Source of the DNA: Prosthecomicrobium pneumaticum
GTDB taxonomy: Bacteria > Pseudomonadota > Alphaproteobacteria > Rhizobiales > Kaistiaceae
Assembly: GCF_014199915.1 (NCBI RefSeq)
Contig: NZ_JACHOO010000006.1
Coordinates: 248,001 to 312,000 of the forward strand
Length of the DNA stretch: 64,000 nucleotides
Direction of reading: 5' to 3'
Below, piece by piece: positions 17,814 to 28,206 of this stretch (positions are counted from its first letter, which is position 1; every line of letters begins with the position of its first letter). A program made the translations under genes and the position numbers. Below the pieces are notes generated by a model. It was not told the DNA's origin, made no database searches, and worked only from the letters and a program-made list of their open reading frames with translations.

Positions 17814-18554
17814 ATGTCCGCCACCGAAGCCTTCGACCCCGTCTCGAGCGCGCGCGCCACGCTCCGGTCGACCGGGACGGCGACCCTCGCGACGCTCGGC
17901 GCCGACGGCTCGCCTTTCGCCACCCTCGTGACGGTCGCGCTCACCGCCGATCTCTCGCCGGTGATGCACCTCTCCGACCTCGCCGTGCACACCAAGAACC
18001 TGAAGCGCGATCCGCGCGCCTCGCTGCTCTTCGTCGCCCCGGGCGGCGAGACCGGCAATCCGCTCGCCGGCAACCGCATCACGCTGACCGGAACGATCGC
18101 CAGGGCCGAGGACGAACCGACGCTGCGCCGCTATGGCTGGCGCCACGTGCCGAGCGGCAACCATCCCCCGCTCGCCGATTTCAACTATTACCGGATGACG
18201 GTGACCGGCTCGCATCTCGTCGCCGGCTTCGGACGCATCCACCAGATCCCGCCGGAGGCCCTCCTCGTCTCCCTCGAGGGGGCGGACGACCTGATGGCGG
18301 GCGAGGCGATGATCGTCGACCACATGAACGACGACCACGCCGACGCGATCGCCAATTACGCGACCCGTCTGCTCGGCCTGCCCTTCGGCGCGTGGCGGAT
18401 GACCGGCTGCGATCCCGAGGGCGCCGATCTCGCCGCCCCGGGCCGCACCGCCCGGCTCCCCTTTGGCGACCGGGCGGCGACCGTCGCCGAGGCCGGAGCG
18501 GCGCTGAAGGCCTTCGCGCGGCAGGCCCGTCTCGCCGAGCAGCCGGCGGCCTGA
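17814..18554 (+). CDS. hugZ: HugZ-type heme/flavin-binding split-barrel protein
   Basis: 246 residues with two parts. The N-terminal pyridoxamine-5'-phosphate-oxidase-like split barrel (about 10-150) contains TATLATLGADGSPFATLV and ADFNYYRM. The C-terminal DUF2470 domain (about 160-240) starts at the histidine-rich segment HMNDDHADAIANY. This domain pair is the HugZ/HutZ layout; characterised members bind or degrade heme. In Rhizobiales a gene of this type commonly sits between chvI and pckA. The ATG at 17814 has a GAGGAACC Shine-Dalgarno. Heme handling is inferred from domain order and the iron-operator-like site; a flavin or FMN oxidoreductase role cannot be excluded. Confidence 0.8.
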   Translation: MSATEAFDPVSSARATLRSTGTATLATLGADGSPFATLVTVALTADLSPVMHLSDLAVHTKNLKRDPRASLLFVAPGGETGNPLAGNRITLTGTIARAEDEPTLRRYGWRHVPSGNHPPLADFNYYRMTVTGSHLVAGFGRIHQIPPEALLVSLEGADDLMAGEAMIVDHMNDDHADAIANYATRLLGLPFGAWRMTGCDPEGADLAAPGRTARLPFGDRAATVAEAGAALKAFARQARLAEQPAA

Positions 18555-18582
18555 ACGGAGCCGCGGTATTTACTTCAAGGCC

Positions 18583-18635
18583 CTAATAATTAGCAGAGGC
18601 AATACTACCGGAACGACTTCGATCTAAATCGATTT
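18583..18635. promoter_or_regulatory. AT-rich palindromes upstream of pckA
   Basis: Two palindromes lie in the 235-base hugZ-pckA gap: CTAAT-A-ATTAG at 18583-18593 and AAATCGATTT at 18626-18635, the latter a perfect 10-mer with a central CG, as LacI/GalR-family operators often have. Sinorhizobium pckA is controlled by PckR, a LacI/GalR-family protein, so this is a candidate operator about 155 bases before the ATG. Confidence 0.4.
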
Positions 18636-18789
18636 TACTGCCGGGTGCGACAATCCCTGACTTTACGGGGGTTTGGCCGTCCACTAGCTTCCAGCGCACC
18701 GGCGCCGGGAGAGGCGGCCGGGGCATTATAACCATGTCCGTCCATCGAAGGGCCGGGCCGGCACATGCCGACCGGCCGGGAGAGCGATC

Positions 18790-20397
18790 ATGATCGAGAC
18801 CGGTATCCGGAATCCTGCCTGTGGCGCCGAGGCCTTCGGCCTCGCCGGGCTCGCCGGTCTCTATTGGAACTATCAGGCGCCGGCCCTCTACGAGGAAGCG
18901 ATCCGCCGCGGCGAGGGCGTGATCGCCGAAGGCGGCGCACTCGCGGTGGAGACCGGCGTCCATACCGGCCGCTCCGCGCAGGACAAGTTCGTCGTCCGCG
19001 ACGGCCGCACCGCCGATACGGTGTGGTGGGACAACAACAAGGCGATGTCGGGCGCCGCCTTCGAGACGCTGCGCGCCGATATGACCGCGCATGCCGCGGG
19101 CCGCGAACTGTTCGTGCAGGACCTTTACGGCGGCGCCGACCCGGCGCGCCGTATCCGCGTCCGCGTCTACACCGAACGCGCCTGGCACTCACTTTTCATC
19201 CGCAACCTGCTGCTGCGGCCGGCGAGCGAAGAGCTCGACCGCTTCGTGCCGGATCTCACCATTCTCGACCTGCCGAGCTTCCGCGCCGACCCCGCCCGGC
19301 ACGGCTGCCGCACCGAGACGGTGATCGCCTGCGATTTCACGGCCGGCGTCGTGCTGATCGGCAACACCTCCTATGCCGGCGAGATGAAGAAGGCGGTGTT
19401 CACCTATCTGAACTTCACCCTGCCGCCCGAAGGCGTGATGCCGATGCACTGCTCGGCGAATGTCGGACCGGAGGGCGATACGGCGGTGTTCTTCGGCCTG
19501 TCGGGCACCGGCAAGACGACCCTCTCGGCCGATCCGGCCCGCACGCTCGTCGGCGACGACGAACACGGCTGGGGCGCCGACGGCATCTTCAACTTCGAAG
19601 GCGGCTGCTATGCGAAGACGATCCGGCTCTCGGCGGAGGCCGAGCCGGAGATCTACGCGACGACGAAACGCTTCGGCACCGTGCTCGAAAACGTTGCCGT
19701 CGATGCCGAAACGCGGGTGCTCGATTTCGACGACGGCACCAGGACCGAGAATACGCGCTGCGCCTACCCGCTCCACTTCATCCCGAACGCCAGCCATTCC
19801 GGCCGCGCCGGGCACCCGAAGACGATCATCATGCTGACGGCCGACGCCTTCGGTGTGATGCCGCCGATCGCCCGGCTGACCCCGGCGCAGGCGATGTACC
19901 ACTTCCTTTCGGGCTACACGGCGAAGGTCGCCGGGACGGAGAAGGGCGTGACCGAGCCGCAGGCGACCTTCTCGACCTGTTTCGGCGCCCCCTTCATGCC
20001 GCTCCACCCGGCGGTCTACGGCAATCTGCTGCGCCGGCTGATCGCCGAGCACGACGTCGCCTGCTATCTCGTCAACACCGGCTGGACGGGCGGTGCCTAT
20101 GGCACCGGCCGGCGCATGCCGATCAAGGCGACCCGCACCCTGCTCGCCGCCGCGCTGTCGGGCACGCTCGACGACAGCCAGACCTATCTCGATCCGCATT
20201 TCGGCTTCGAGGTGCCGACCGATGTCGCCGGTGTCGAGCCGCACATCCTGCATCCGCGCAAGACCTGGGCCGACAAGGCCGCCTATGACGCGCAGGCCGC
20301 CCGGCTCGTCTCGATGTTCCTCAAGAACTTCGAGAAGTTCGAGGCGCATGTCGACGACGAGGTGAACGCCGCCGCGCCGGGCAAGGTCGCGGCCTGA
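18790..20397 (+). CDS. pckA: Phosphoenolpyruvate carboxykinase (ATP)
   Basis: A 535-residue ATP-dependent PEP carboxykinase, converting oxaloacetate plus ATP to PEP, CO2 and ADP, the entry step of gluconeogenesis. Seen: the oxaloacetate-binding [15 protein letters not shown] region, the kinase P-loop [10 protein letters not shown], the DDEHGWG metal site, and the [14 protein letters not shown] segment. The length is standard. The ATG at 18790 was chosen over any shorter start because the family N-terminus is present. Placement next to chvGI and PTS genes is conserved in Rhizobiales and fits control by carbon status. A bidirectional terminator separates it from the convergent pnp. Confidence 0.98.
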   Translation: MIETGIRNPACGAEAFGLAGLAGLYWNYQAPALYEEAIRRGEGVIAEGGALAVETGVHTGRSAQDKFVVRDGRTADTVWWDNNKAMSGAAFETLRADMTAHAAGRELFVQDLYGGADPARRIRVRVYTERAWHSLFIRNLLLRPASEELDRFVPDLTILDLPSFRADPARHGCRTETVIACDFTAGVVLIGNTSYAGEMKKAVFTYLNFTLPPEGVMPMHCSANVGPEGDTAVFFGLSGTGKTTLSADPARTLVGDDEHGWGADGIFNFEGGCYAKTIRLSAEAEPEIYATTKRFGTVLENVAVDAETRVLDFDDGTRTENTRCAYPLHFIPNASHSGRAGHPKTIIMLTADAFGVMPPIARLTPAQAMYHFLSGYTAKVAGTEKGVTEPQATFSTCFGAPFMPLHPAVYGNLLRRLIAEHDVACYLVNTGWTGGAYGTGRRMPIKATRTLLAAALSGTLDDSQTYLDPHFGFEVPTDVAGVEPHILHPRKTWADKAAYDAQAARLVSMFLKNFEKFEAHVDDEVNAAAPGKVAA

Positions 20398-20477
20398 GCC
20401 GAGCGATCGGTAGCCGAGCGTCGCGCGGCGCTCGTGCCGGCGGGAGAGGGGCGGCGGCCCTTCTCCATCGAATACGA

Positions 20478-20509
20478 AAAAGGCCCGGCGATCGCTCGCC
20501 GGGCCTTTT
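20478..20509. terminator. Bidirectional terminator between pckA and pnp
   Basis: A 14-bp stem (20478-20491 with 20496-20509) with a TCGC loop, flanked by AAAA on the left and TTTT on the right, so it has a U-tract in both directions. It is placed between the convergent ends of pckA and pnp and should terminate both. Confidence 0.9.
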
Positions 20510-20536
20510 CGGTTCTGAAGGCCGATACGCTGCCGC

Positions 20537-22672
20537 TCACTCGTTGGCGGCGGCCTCGCGGTCCTGCTTGATCTCCTCGCCGGTCTCCTGGTCGACGACC
20601 TTCATCGACAGGCGGACCTTGCCGCGCTCGTCGAAGCCGAGCAGCTTCACCCACACCTTGTCGCCTTCCTTGACGACATCGGAGGGCTTCGCGACGCGGC
20701 GGTCGGCCATCTGCGAAACATGGACGAGGCCGTCGCGCGAACCGAAGAAGTTCACGAAGGCGCCGAAATCGACCACCTTGACGACGGTGCCCTGATAGAC
20801 GGCGTTGACCTCGGGCTCGGCGGCGATGCCCTTGATCCAGTTCATCGCGGCGGTGATCGCCTTGCCGTCCGCCGAAGCGATCTTGACCGTGCCGTCGTCC
20901 GAGATGTCGATCTTGGCACCGGTCTTCTCGACGATCTCGCGGATCACCTTGCCGCCCGAGCCGATCACTTCACGGATCTTGTCGGTCGGGATCTGCATCA
21001 CCTCGATGCGCGGCGCATACTCGCCGAGCGTCGGGCGGGCCGAGGTGATCGCCTTCGCCATCTCGCCCAGGATGTGGGCGCGGCCGCCCTTCGCCTGATC
21101 GAGCGCGACGCGCATGATCTCCTCGGTGATGCCGGCGATCTTGATGTCCATCTGCAGCGAGGTGACACCTTCCGACGTGCCCGCCACCTTGAAGTCCATG
21201 TCGCCGAGATGATCCTCGTCGCCGAGGATGTCGGAGAGCACCGCGAAGCGCTCGCCCTCGAGGATCAGGCCCATGGCGATGCCGGCGACCGGCCGCTTCA
21301 GCGGCACGCCGGCATCCATCAGCGCCAGCGACGAGCCGCAGACGGTCGCCATCGAGGAGGAGCCGTTCGACTCGGTGATCTCCGAGACGATGCGGATCGT
21401 GTAGGGGAAGTCGTGATGCGCCGGCAGCATCGGCCGGACGGCGCGCCAGGCGAGCTTGCCGTGACCGATCTCGCGGCGGCCGGGCGAACCCATGCGGCCG
21501 GTCTCGCCGACCGAATAGGGCGGGAAGTTGTAGTGCAGCAGGAAGGTTTCCTTGTAGGTGCCTTCCAGCGCGTCGACGAACTGCTCGTCGTCGCCGGTGC
21601 CGAGCGTCGCCACGACGAGCGCCTGGGTCTCGCCGCGGGTGAACAGGGACGAGCCGTGCGCGCGCGGCAGCAGGCCGACCTCCGAGACGATCGGACGGAC
21701 GGTGACGAGGTCACGGCCGTCGATGCGGATCTTGGTGTCGAGGATGTTCCAGCGGACGATCTTCGCCTGCAGTTCCTTGAAGACGGTGCCGATCTGCTCC
21801 TTGCTGAAGCGCGGCTCCTCGCCTTCCGGGAAGAAGTGGGCCATCACCTTCGCCTTGACGGCGTCGACGGCGCCGTAGCGCTCCTGCTTGACGGTCTTCT
21901 TGTAGGCCTCGCGCAGCTCGCCCTCGGCGATGCCGAGCATCTCGGTCTCGATCGCCGACAGGTCGGCGGGAGCGAAGTCGCGCGGCTCCTTGGCGGCCTT
22001 CTCGGCGAGGCGGATGATCGCGTCGATCACCGGCTGGAACGCGCGGTGGCCGAACATCACGGCGCCGAGCATGACCTCTTCGGAGAGCTCCTGGGCCTCC
22101 GATTCGACCATCAGGACCGCGTCGCCGGTTCCGGCGACGACGAGATCGAGCTTCGAATTCTCGCGATCGTCGATCGGCGTGTTGAGCACGTAGGCGCCGT
22201 CGATATAGCCGACGCGGGCGGCGCCGACCGGCCCCATGAAGGGCACGCCGGAGAGGGTCAGCGCGGCGGAGGCGGCGACCATCGCGACGACGTCGGGGTC
22301 GTTCTCGAGGTCATGGCTCAGGACGGTGGCGACGACCTGCGTCTCGTTGCGGTAGCCTTCCGCGAAGAGCGGACGGATCGGTCGGTCGATCAGGCGGGAG
22401 ACCAGCGTCTCCTTCTCGCTCGGCCGGCCCTCGCGCTTGAAATAGCCGCCCGGAATCTTGCCGGCGGCGAAGGTCTTTTCCTGGTAATTCACCGTCAGCG
22501 GGAAGAAGTCCACGCCCGGCTTCGGCTCCCTGGCCGAGACGACGGTGGCGAGCACGGTGGTCTCGCCATAGGTGGCGAGAACGGCGCCATCGGCCTGGCG
22601 GGCGATCTTGCCGGTTTCGAGCGTCAGGAGGCGTCCGCCCCACTCGATGGAAACGCTCTGCTTATCGAACAT
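20537..22672 (-). CDS. pnp: Polyribonucleotide nucleotidyltransferase (PNPase)
   Basis: A 711-residue 3'-5' phosphorolytic exoribonuclease. Two RNase PH-like domains (about 1-225 and 300-540) are joined by an alpha-helical linker. They are followed by a KH domain with [15 protein letters not shown] and a C-terminal S1 domain with [20 protein letters not shown]. It degrades mRNA and tails RNA, usually in a degradosome with RNase E. The length and ends are standard. It is the last gene of the leftward rimP-pnp cluster and is preceded by a structured 216-base leader after rpsO, the region where RNase III and autoregulation act in enterobacteria. Confidence 0.98.
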   Translation of the reverse strand: MFDKQSVSIEWGGRLLTLETGKIARQADGAVLATYGETTVLATVVSAREPKPGVDFFPLTVNYQEKTFAAGKIPGGYFKREGRPSEKETLVSRLIDRPIRPLFAEGYRNETQVVATVLSHDLENDPDVVAMVAASAALTLSGVPFMGPVGAARVGYIDGAYVLNTPIDDRENSKLDLVVAGTGDAVLMVESEAQELSEEVMLGAVMFGHRAFQPVIDAIIRLAEKAAKEPRDFAPADLSAIETEMLGIAEGELREAYKKTVKQERYGAVDAVKAKVMAHFFPEGEEPRFSKEQIGTVFKELQAKIVRWNILDTKIRIDGRDLVTVRPIVSEVGLLPRAHGSSLFTRGETQALVVATLGTGDDEQFVDALEGTYKETFLLHYNFPPYSVGETGRMGSPGRREIGHGKLAWRAVRPMLPAHHDFPYTIRIVSEITESNGSSSMATVCGSSLALMDAGVPLKRPVAGIAMGLILEGERFAVLSDILGDEDHLGDMDFKVAGTSEGVTSLQMDIKIAGITEEIMRVALDQAKGGRAHILGEMAKAITSARPTLGEYAPRIEVMQIPTDKIREVIGSGGKVIREIVEKTGAKIDISDDGTVKIASADGKAITAAMNWIKGIAAEPEVNAVYQGTVVKVVDFGAFVNFFGSRDGLVHVSQMADRRVAKPSDVVKEGDKVWVKLLGFDERGKVRLSMKVVDQETGEEIKQDREAAANE

Positions 22673-22729
22673 GTTTTCGGGTTCCTTGTCCCTCGCGGAT
22701 CAGGGACGAGGCCATGGACAAGACGGCGA

Positions 22730-22884
22730 GCGGCTCTCCTTGGAGACCGAGAGCCGCCGGCGATCCTGCCATGGCCAGGCCGGATCCGCATTTCGAGGCA
22801 CGGCAGCCCCATGCCGCCGTACCGGTCGCGAGGACGGGCGCCGATGCGCCCGCCCGTCTTCGAGCGGCGCGCGGGGCGCCGCTC
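22730..22884 (-). other. Structured rpsO-pnp intergenic RNA
   Basis: The 216-base gap contains two perfect inverted repeats: GAGCGGCG/CGCCGCTC (22862-22869 with 22877-22884, 7-base loop) just after the rpsO stop, and GCGGCTCTC/GAGAGCCGC (22730-22738 with 22749-22757, 10-base loop) before pnp. Neither is followed by a U-tract on the minus strand. They look like processing or autoregulation stems rather than simple terminators, but I infer this only from the known rpsO-pnp precedent. Confidence 0.5.
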
Positions 22885-22888
22885 CGGC

Positions 22889-23158
22889 TCAGCGGCGAAG
22901 GCCGAGCCGCTCGACGATCGAGCGATAGCGCGCGTCGTCGATCTTCTTCAGATAGTCGAGCAGGCTGCGACGCTGGCTCACCAGCTTCAACAGTCCACGC
23001 CGCGAATGGTTGTCCTTCGCATGCGTCTTGAAATGCTCGGTCAGATTGGTGATCCGCTCGGAGAGAACGGCGACCTGAACCTCCGGCGAGCCGGTATCGT
23101 TGGCGCCGGTGGCATATTCCTTGATCAGAGCCTGCTTGCGCTCGGGCGTGATCGACAT
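22889..23158 (-). CDS. rpsO: Small ribosomal subunit protein uS15
   Basis: An 89-residue uS15, complete from [16 protein letters not shown] to VERLGLRR, with the RNA-binding [19 protein letters not shown] segment. It binds 16S rRNA at the three-way junction early in 30S assembly. The start ATG at 23158 gives the universal family length; the longer in-frame reading upstream is not conserved. rpsO followed by pnp is a nearly universal bacterial pair. Its own leader is the 343-base gap after truB. Confidence 0.98.
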   Translation of the reverse strand: MSITPERKQALIKEYATGANDTGSPEVQVAVLSERITNLTEHFKTHAKDNHSRRGLLKLVSQRRSLLDYLKKIDDARYRSIVERLGLRR

Positions 23159-23501
23159 CGGGCAAATCCTCGTTCGAGAGAGCATGCGGCGCCGTGGGCG
23201 CCGCGGGTTGATCGGCCGTCGGGATACGCGAAGGAGGCCGGCTCGCCGGCATCGTCCGCGGTCCTGCGCTTCGGGAAGCTTCCGGCCACGTGCCGGCCGC
23301 GAAAGGCGCCCGGCGTCTTCCATCCGGAGTTCGGCCACTGCCGGGATGTCGTCCAGCAAGGTCGTTCCAAACGGCAAAGCCCGAAAGGCCGGAGCCCTTC
23401 GGGACGCGCGATCTATGGCGGAAAGTGCGCCGAAAGGAAAGTGGAAACTTCCCCCCGGGGGAGCCGGCGGAGTCCGTCGATCGCGGATCCCGAGGTCCTC
23501 G
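23159..23501 (-). other. 343-base gap between truB and rpsO (rpsO leader/promoter region)
   Basis: No coding frame here is convincing. The gap holds a 24-base hairpin (23380-23403, annotated separately) and GC-rich repeats such as CCCCCCGGGGG at 23451-23461. The rpsO promoter should lie between the hairpin and 23158, but I cannot assign a -35/-10 pair with confidence. Confidence 0.5.
23380..23403 (-). terminator. Hairpin downstream of truB
   Basis: On the minus strand CCCGAAGGGC-TCCG-GCCTTTCGGG forms a 10-bp stem (one G-U pair) with a UCCG tetraloop, followed by CTTTGCCGTTT. It is about 100 bases past the truB stop and could end or attenuate the infB-truB transcript before rpsO. Confidence 0.5.
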
Positions 23502-24422
23502 TCAGCCGCCGACGAAGACCCGCATCGGCGCGAGTTCGCCCTGTTCGATCGTCCCGATCGCAACCAGAGTGCCGGCCTCGGTCGCGTAGACCGTATCACC
23601 CTCCGCCGGGGCGTCGCGGCCGCGCACGAGCATGCTCTGACCGTTGCGCAGGCGTGCCGCCTCGTTGCGGTTGACCCGCAGCTCGGTCAGCCCGGCGAGG
23701 GCCGCCTCGATGGGCTGCATCAGCCCGTCGCAGCCTTCCTCGCCCGCCGCCTCGTGCGCCGCCCGCAGCGCATCGAGCGGCACCATCGCCGCCTCGCCGA
23801 ACGGGCTCACCATCAGCCGGCGGAGCGCCGTGACATGGCCGCGCGTGCCGAGCACCCGGCCGAGATCGCGGGCGAGCGCGCGGACATAGGTGCCCTTGCC
23901 GCATTCCGCCGAGAACTGCGCCGTGTCGGCATCCGGCATCGCATCGAGGCTCAGCCGGTGGATCTCGACCGGCCGCGCCTCGAGCACGACCTCCTCGCCG
24001 TCCCGCGCGAGATCATAGGCCCGCTCACCCTCGATCTTGATCGCCGAGAAGGCCGGCGGCACCTGCATGATCGCACCCGTGAAGCCGGCGAGCGCCGCCT
24101 CGATCGCCGCCCGGTCGGGGCGATGGTCGGAGGTCGCGACGACCGCGCCCTCGGCATCGTCGGTGTTCGTCTCGATCCCCCAGCGCACGGTGAAGGCATA
24201 GACCTTGCGTCCGTCCATCACATAGGGAACGGTCTTCGTCGCCTCGCCGAGCGCGATCGGCAGCGAACCGGTGGCGAGCGGATCGAGCGTGCCCGCATGC
24301 CCCGCCTTCTGCGCGCCGAACAGGCGCTTCACCACGGACACGGCGTGGGTGGACGTCATGCCGAGCGGCTTGTCGAGCACCAGCCAGCCGGAGACGGCCC
24401 GGCCCTTCTTCTTGCGTGCCAT
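23502..24422 (-). CDS. truB: tRNA pseudouridine(55) synthase TruB
   Basis: A 306-residue TruB, which converts U55 of the T-loop of tRNAs to pseudouridine. The N-terminal [15 protein letters not shown] motif and the catalytic aspartate in [12 protein letters not shown] are intact, as is the RxSxxxxG-like C-terminal part with [15 protein letters not shown] short C-terminal PUA-like tail is present. The ATG at 24422 follows the rbfA stop by 6 bases, so they are co-transcribed. The rbfA-truB-rpsO-pnp order is widely conserved. Confidence 0.97.
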   Translation of the reverse strand: MARKKKGRAVSGWLVLDKPLGMTSTHAVSVVKRLFGAQKAGHAGTLDPLATGSLPIALGEATKTVPYVMDGRKVYAFTVRWGIETNTDDAEGAVVATSDHRPDRAAIEAALAGFTGAIMQVPPAFSAIKIEGERAYDLARDGEEVVLEARPVEIHRLSLDAMPDADTAQFSAECGKGTYVRALARDLGRVLGTRGHVTALRRLMVSPFGEAAMVPLDALRAAHEAAGEEGCDGLMQPIEAALAGLTELRVNRNEAARLRNGQSMLVRGRDAPAEGDTVYATEAGTLVAIGTIEQGELAPMRVFVGG

Positions 24423-24428
24423 CGGCCG

Positions 24429-24833
24429 CTACTCCTCGTCGGCCTCGGCCGGGGCGCCGCCGATGTCGCGCCGGATCACCGGGTCGTTGCGCAGGATCGC
24501 ATCGATCCGGGAACCGCGGTCGAAGGATTCGTCGACGCGGAAATGCAGATCGGTGGCGAATTTGAGATTGACCCGCCTGGCGACCACGCCGCGCAGAAAA
24601 CGCCGGTTGCGGCCGAGCGCCTCGACCGTGCGTGCGACATCCCGGCCGCCGAGCGGCATCACATAGCAGGTGGCGTGCTTCAAGTCGGGGGACATCCGCA
24701 CTTCCGGGATCGACACCACGACGCCGTCGAGATCCGGATCGTTGACTTCGCCGCGGGCGAGGATCTCGGCGAGCGCATGGCGGATCAGCTCGCCGACGCG
24801 GAGCTGGCGCTGGGAGGGCGCGCTGGTGTTCAT
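24429..24833 (-). CDS. rbfA: Ribosome-binding factor A
   Basis: A 134-residue RbfA with a KH-like fold, needed for 16S rRNA 5'-end maturation and cold adaptation of the 30S subunit. The family blocks [17 protein letters not shown] and [21 protein letters not shown] are clear. I used the ATG at 24833, preceded by GGAGATGAAGAG, rather than the longer frame from 24965, which adds 44 non-conserved arginine-rich residues. A 310-base non-coding gap separates it from infB. Confidence 0.95.
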   Translation of the reverse strand: MNTSAPSQRQLRVGELIRHALAEILARGEVNDPDLDGVVVSIPEVRMSPDLKHATCYVMPLGGRDVARTVEALGRNRRFLRGVVARRVNLKFATDLHFRVDESFDRGSRIDAILRNDPVIRRDIGGAPAEADEE

Positions 24834-25143
24834 CTCTTCATCTCCTCGGCCGCTGCCGGATTCGGACCGGCGGCGGTCTGTTCCTTCTCTCGCTCGCCTC
24901 GACAGGACCAACCGCTCGGCGGGCCGTCGACCAGCGAGATCAACGCTCTTTCCGAGCCGTCGCATCGGGGATCGGCGTCGCGTGCCGCGCCCTGCGACGA
25001 GGACGGGCGCCGGCCGCGATCCCGCGCTACCGGCGGCCGACGCCGCGGGCCGTGCGGCGGGGTCCGATTTGCCGAGCTCTTCGAGGCGCCGCGCCGGCGC
25101 GACGAGGCCGAAACCTCGCGCGCGCCCGCCGACCGGCCGCTCG
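24834..25143 (-). other. 310-base gap between infB and rbfA
   Basis: No gene is supported here. It contains an imperfect inverted repeat, CCGCTGCCGG/CCGGCGGCGG (24850-24859 with 24867-24876, one mismatch), close to the rbfA start. This gap is unusually long for the cluster; an internal promoter is possible but I could not place one. Confidence 0.4.
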
Positions 25144-28100
25144 TCAGAGCGACCGCTTCACTTCCTCGACGCGATAGCACTCGATGACGTCGCCGGGCCG
25201 CATGTCTTCGTATTTCTCGAAGGCCATGCCGCATTCCTGGCCCGCCGGCACTTCCTTGACTTCGTCCTTGAAGCGCTTGAGCGTCGAGAGCTTGCCCTCG
25301 TGGATGACGACGTTGTCGCGGATGAGGCGGACATTGGCGCCCCGCTCGACCGTGCCGTCGGTGACCCGGCAGCCCGCCACCTTGCCGACCTTCGAGATGT
25401 TGAACACCTCGAGGATCTGCGCATTGCCGAGCATCGTCTCGCGCCGCTCGGGCGTGAGCAGGCCCGACATCGCCGCCTTCACGTCATCGACGAGGTCGTA
25501 GATGATGTTGTACTGGCGGATCTCGATACTCTCGCGCTCGGCCGCGTCGCGCGCCTGACCGCTCGGGCGGACGTTGAAGGCGATGATCGCCGCATTCGAG
25601 GTCGCCGCGAGCTGAACATCGGATTCGGTGACGCCGCCGACGCCGGAATGGATGATCCGGGCCCGCACCTCGTCATTGCCGACCTTTTCGAGCGCACCGG
25701 CGATCGCCTCGACCGAGCCCTGCACATCGCCCTTGATGACGAGCGGGAACTCCTTGAGGCCGGCCGACTGGCGCTGGTTCATCATCTCCGCGAGCGAGCC
25801 GCGCGCCGTGGTCTGGCGGGCGATCATCTTCTCGCGCTTCTGACGGCCGCGATAATCGGCGATCTCGCGGGCACGGGCCTCGTTCTCGACCACCGCGAAG
25901 CGGTCGCCCGCCTCCGGCGCGCCCTGGAACCCGAGCACCTCGACCGGAGCCGAGGGTCCGGCCTCCGCAACGGGCTGGCCGTTCTCGTTCAGGAGCGCGC
26001 GCACGCGGCCCCATTCGGAGCCTGCGACCACGATGTCGCCCGGATGCAGCGTGCCGCGCTGGACGAGCACGGTCGCGAGCGGACCGCGGCCCTTGTCGAG
26101 CTTCGCCTCGACGACGGCGCCCTCGGCGGAGCGGTTGGGGTTCGCCTTGAGATCGAGCACCTCGGCCTGCAGCAGGATCGTCTCGAGCAGCTTGTCGAGA
26201 TTGATCGCCTTGGTCGCGGACACTTCGACCTCGAGCGTGTCGCCGCCCATCGATTCGACGAACACCTCGTGCTGCAGCAACTCGGTGCGCACCCGGCTCG
26301 GATCGCCATCGGCCTTGTCGATCTTGTTGATCGCGACGATGAGCGGCACCTTCGCCGCCCGCGCGTGGTTGATGGCCTCGATCGTCTGCGGCATGACGCC
26401 GTCATCCGCCGCCACGACGAGCACGACGATGTCCGTCACCTTGGCGCCGCGCGCCCGCATCGCCGTGAAGGCGGCGTGGCCGGGCGTGTCGATGAAGGTG
26501 ATCTTGTGGCCGTCGCGCTCGACCTGATAGGCGCCGATGTGCTGGGTGATGCCGCCGGCCTCGCCCGAGACGACGCTGGTCTTGCGGATCGCGTCGAGCA
26601 GCGAGGTCTTGCCGTGGTCGACATGGCCCATGATCGTGACGACCGGCGGGCGCGGCAGCAGATTGCCGTCGGCCTCGGTGGCGGTGTCGAACAGGCCCTC
26701 CTCGACGTCCGATTCGGCGACGCGCTTCACCGTATGACCGAAGTCCTCGGCGATCAGCTGGGCCGTATCGGCGTCGACGACGTCGGTCGCCTTCAGGAGC
26801 TGACCCTGTTTCATCATGAACTTGATGACGTCGACCGCCCGTTCGGACATGCGGTTGGCGAGATCGCCGATCGTGATCGTCTCGGGGACGATGACTTCGC
26901 GGGTGATCTTCTCACGCGGGCCCTGCGCCATCTGACGGGCACGCTCGCGCTCCCGCCGCCGCCGGACCGAGGCGAGCGAACGCTCGCGCTCGCTGTCGTC
27001 GAGCGCGTTCGACAGCGTCAGACGGCCACGCCGGGCGGCCGTGTCGTCCTTCTTGACCGGCTTCGGCTCGACGGCCTTCGGCCGCTTCGAGGTCGAAGGA
27101 CGCAGACCACCGGTCCGATCCTCCTCGTCGACCTCTGCGGGCTTCGGCGCCACCGGGCGGGTACGGCCGGCGGGCGCCTCGAACTCGGGCGGCGGCACGG
27201 GAACGCCGCGCGCGGCGAGACCGCCGCCGTCGCGACCACCGGGGGCCGGACGCGGACCGGTACGGCGCTCGCCCGAAGGCGCGCCGGCGAAGCGCGGACC
27301 CGACGGCCGGCCTTCACCGGACGGACGCCCCTCGCCGGAGGAGCGGCCTTCCCCGCCGTAACGGCCTTCGCCCGAGGGGCGCGGCGCTCCGGAGGAGGGA
27401 CGCGGCGGGCGCGGCTCGGCGGCGGGCGTCGCGGAAGCGGCCGGGGCGGAGGCGGAACCTTCGCCGAACCGGCGCCGGGCGGCATCCTCGGCGCGCTCGC
27501 GCGCGGCAGCCTCGGCGGCGCGACGCGCCTCTTCCTCGGCCTGGCGGCGGGCGGCTTCCTCGCGCTCGCGGGCGACGCGGGCTTCTTCCTCGGCACGGCG
27601 CCGGGCATCGATCTCGGCCTGACGGCGCTCTTCGACCTCGCGCTGACGCGCGTCGGCGAGCGCCCTGGCACGGGCGTCGAGTTCGTCACCGGAGAGCTGG
27701 CGCAGCACCATGCCGCCGCGCTGCGGCCGCTGCGGCTGCGACTGGGCCGAGGGGCCGACGCGCGACGAAGAGGGCGCGGCACCGCCAGCCGGACGCGCCG
27801 CGGGCGCCGCCGAAGCGGCGGGACGCGGCGCAGGGGCGGGCGCTGCCGGACGGGGTGCGGAGACAGGCGCCGGGGCCGGCCGCGCGGCGGCGGGCGCTGC
27901 AGGGGCAGGCTGCGGCCGGGGCTGGCTCACGGGCGCCGAGGGCGCCGCGGCCGCGGGACGCGGCGCCGGCTGCTGGGCGGCGGGCTGCGGCTGAGGAACG
28001 GGCCGCGGGGCCGGGGCCTCGACGGCCTCCGGCTTCTCGCCCGGCAGCAGCGGCCGCCGCTTCTTCTTCTCGACCACGACGGTGTTCGTACGGCCGTGCG

Positions 28101-28206
28101 AGAAGCTCTGGCGCACCGTGCCGCGCTCCAGACTGTCGCGCTTCAAGGTGAGCGGCTTCTTGCCGCCGCCGAAAGTCTTGTCGCCGGTATTGGTCGTATC
28201 GTTCAT
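25144..28206 (-). CDS. infB: Translation initiation factor IF-2
   Basis: A 1020-residue IF-2. The first 330 residues or so are low complexity, rich in Ala, Pro, Arg and Glu, with a long charged helix and a short tandem GEGR repeat. An IF2-N helix bundle ([19 protein letters not shown]) is near residue 435. The GTPase domain begins near 525 with [11 protein letters not shown] (Gly527) and continues with DTPGH and NKID. The C-terminal domains that bind fMet-tRNA end EVKRSL. IF-2 brings initiator tRNA to the 30S subunit and promotes 70S joining. The ATG overlaps the ylxR stop (ATGA). Confidence 0.98.
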   Translation of the reverse strand: MNDTTNTGDKTFGGGKKPLTLKRDSLERGTVRQSFSHGRTNTVVVEKKKRRPLLPGEKPEAVEAPAPRPVPQPQPAAQQPAPRPAAAAPSAPVSQPRPQPAPAAPAAARPAPAPVSAPRPAAPAPAPRPAASAAPAARPAGGAAPSSSRVGPSAQSQPQRPQRGGMVLRQLSGDELDARARALADARQREVEERRQAEIDARRRAEEEARVAREREEAARRQAEEEARRAAEAAARERAEDAARRRFGEGSASAPAASATPAAEPRPPRPSSGAPRPSGEGRYGGEGRSSGEGRPSGEGRPSGPRFAGAPSGERRTGPRPAPGGRDGGGLAARGVPVPPPEFEAPAGRTRPVAPKPAEVDEEDRTGGLRPSTSKRPKAVEPKPVKKDDTAARRGRLTLSNALDDSERERSLASVRRRRERERARQMAQGPREKITREVIVPETITIGDLANRMSERAVDVIKFMMKQGQLLKATDVVDADTAQLIAEDFGHTVKRVAESDVEEGLFDTATEADGNLLPRPPVVTIMGHVDHGKTSLLDAIRKTSVVSGEAGGITQHIGAYQVERDGHKITFIDTPGHAAFTAMRARGAKVTDIVVLVVAADDGVMPQTIEAINHARAAKVPLIVAINKIDKADGDPSRVRTELLQHEVFVESMGGDTLEVEVSATKAINLDKLLETILLQAEVLDLKANPNRSAEGAVVEAKLDKGRGPLATVLVQRGTLHPGDIVVAGSEWGRVRALLNENGQPVAEAGPSAPVEVLGFQGAPEAGDRFAVVENEARAREIADYRGRQKREKMIARQTTARGSLAEMMNQRQSAGLKEFPLVIKGDVQGSVEAIAGALEKVGNDEVRARIIHSGVGGVTESDVQLAATSNAAIIAFNVRPSGQARDAAERESIEIRQYNIIYDLVDDVKAAMSGLLTPERRETMLGNAQILEVFNISKVGKVAGCRVTDGTVERGANVRLIRDNVVIHEGKLSTLKRFKDEVKEVPAGQECGMAFEKYEDMRPGDVIECYRVEEVKRSL
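27301..27375 (-). repeat. 18-bp tandem repeat in infB encoding GEGR units
   Basis: Four in-frame units with an exact 18-bp period (GEGR cores at 27361-27372, 27343-27354, 27325-27336 and 27307-27318) encode [24 protein letters not shown]. The third bases vary between units, so the repeat is old or selected at protein level. It lies in the disordered N-terminal part of IF-2. Confidence 0.8.

Noticed and set aside
20720-23674. Plus-strand open frame of 984 codons across pnp and rpsO
   Set aside because: Antisense shadow: composition is His/Asp/Arg/Gly-rich with no family match, and it spans several real genes and their leaders.
27301-27375. CRISPR-like direct repeats
   Set aside because: 18-bp period without spacers, in frame within infB; it is a coding repeat.
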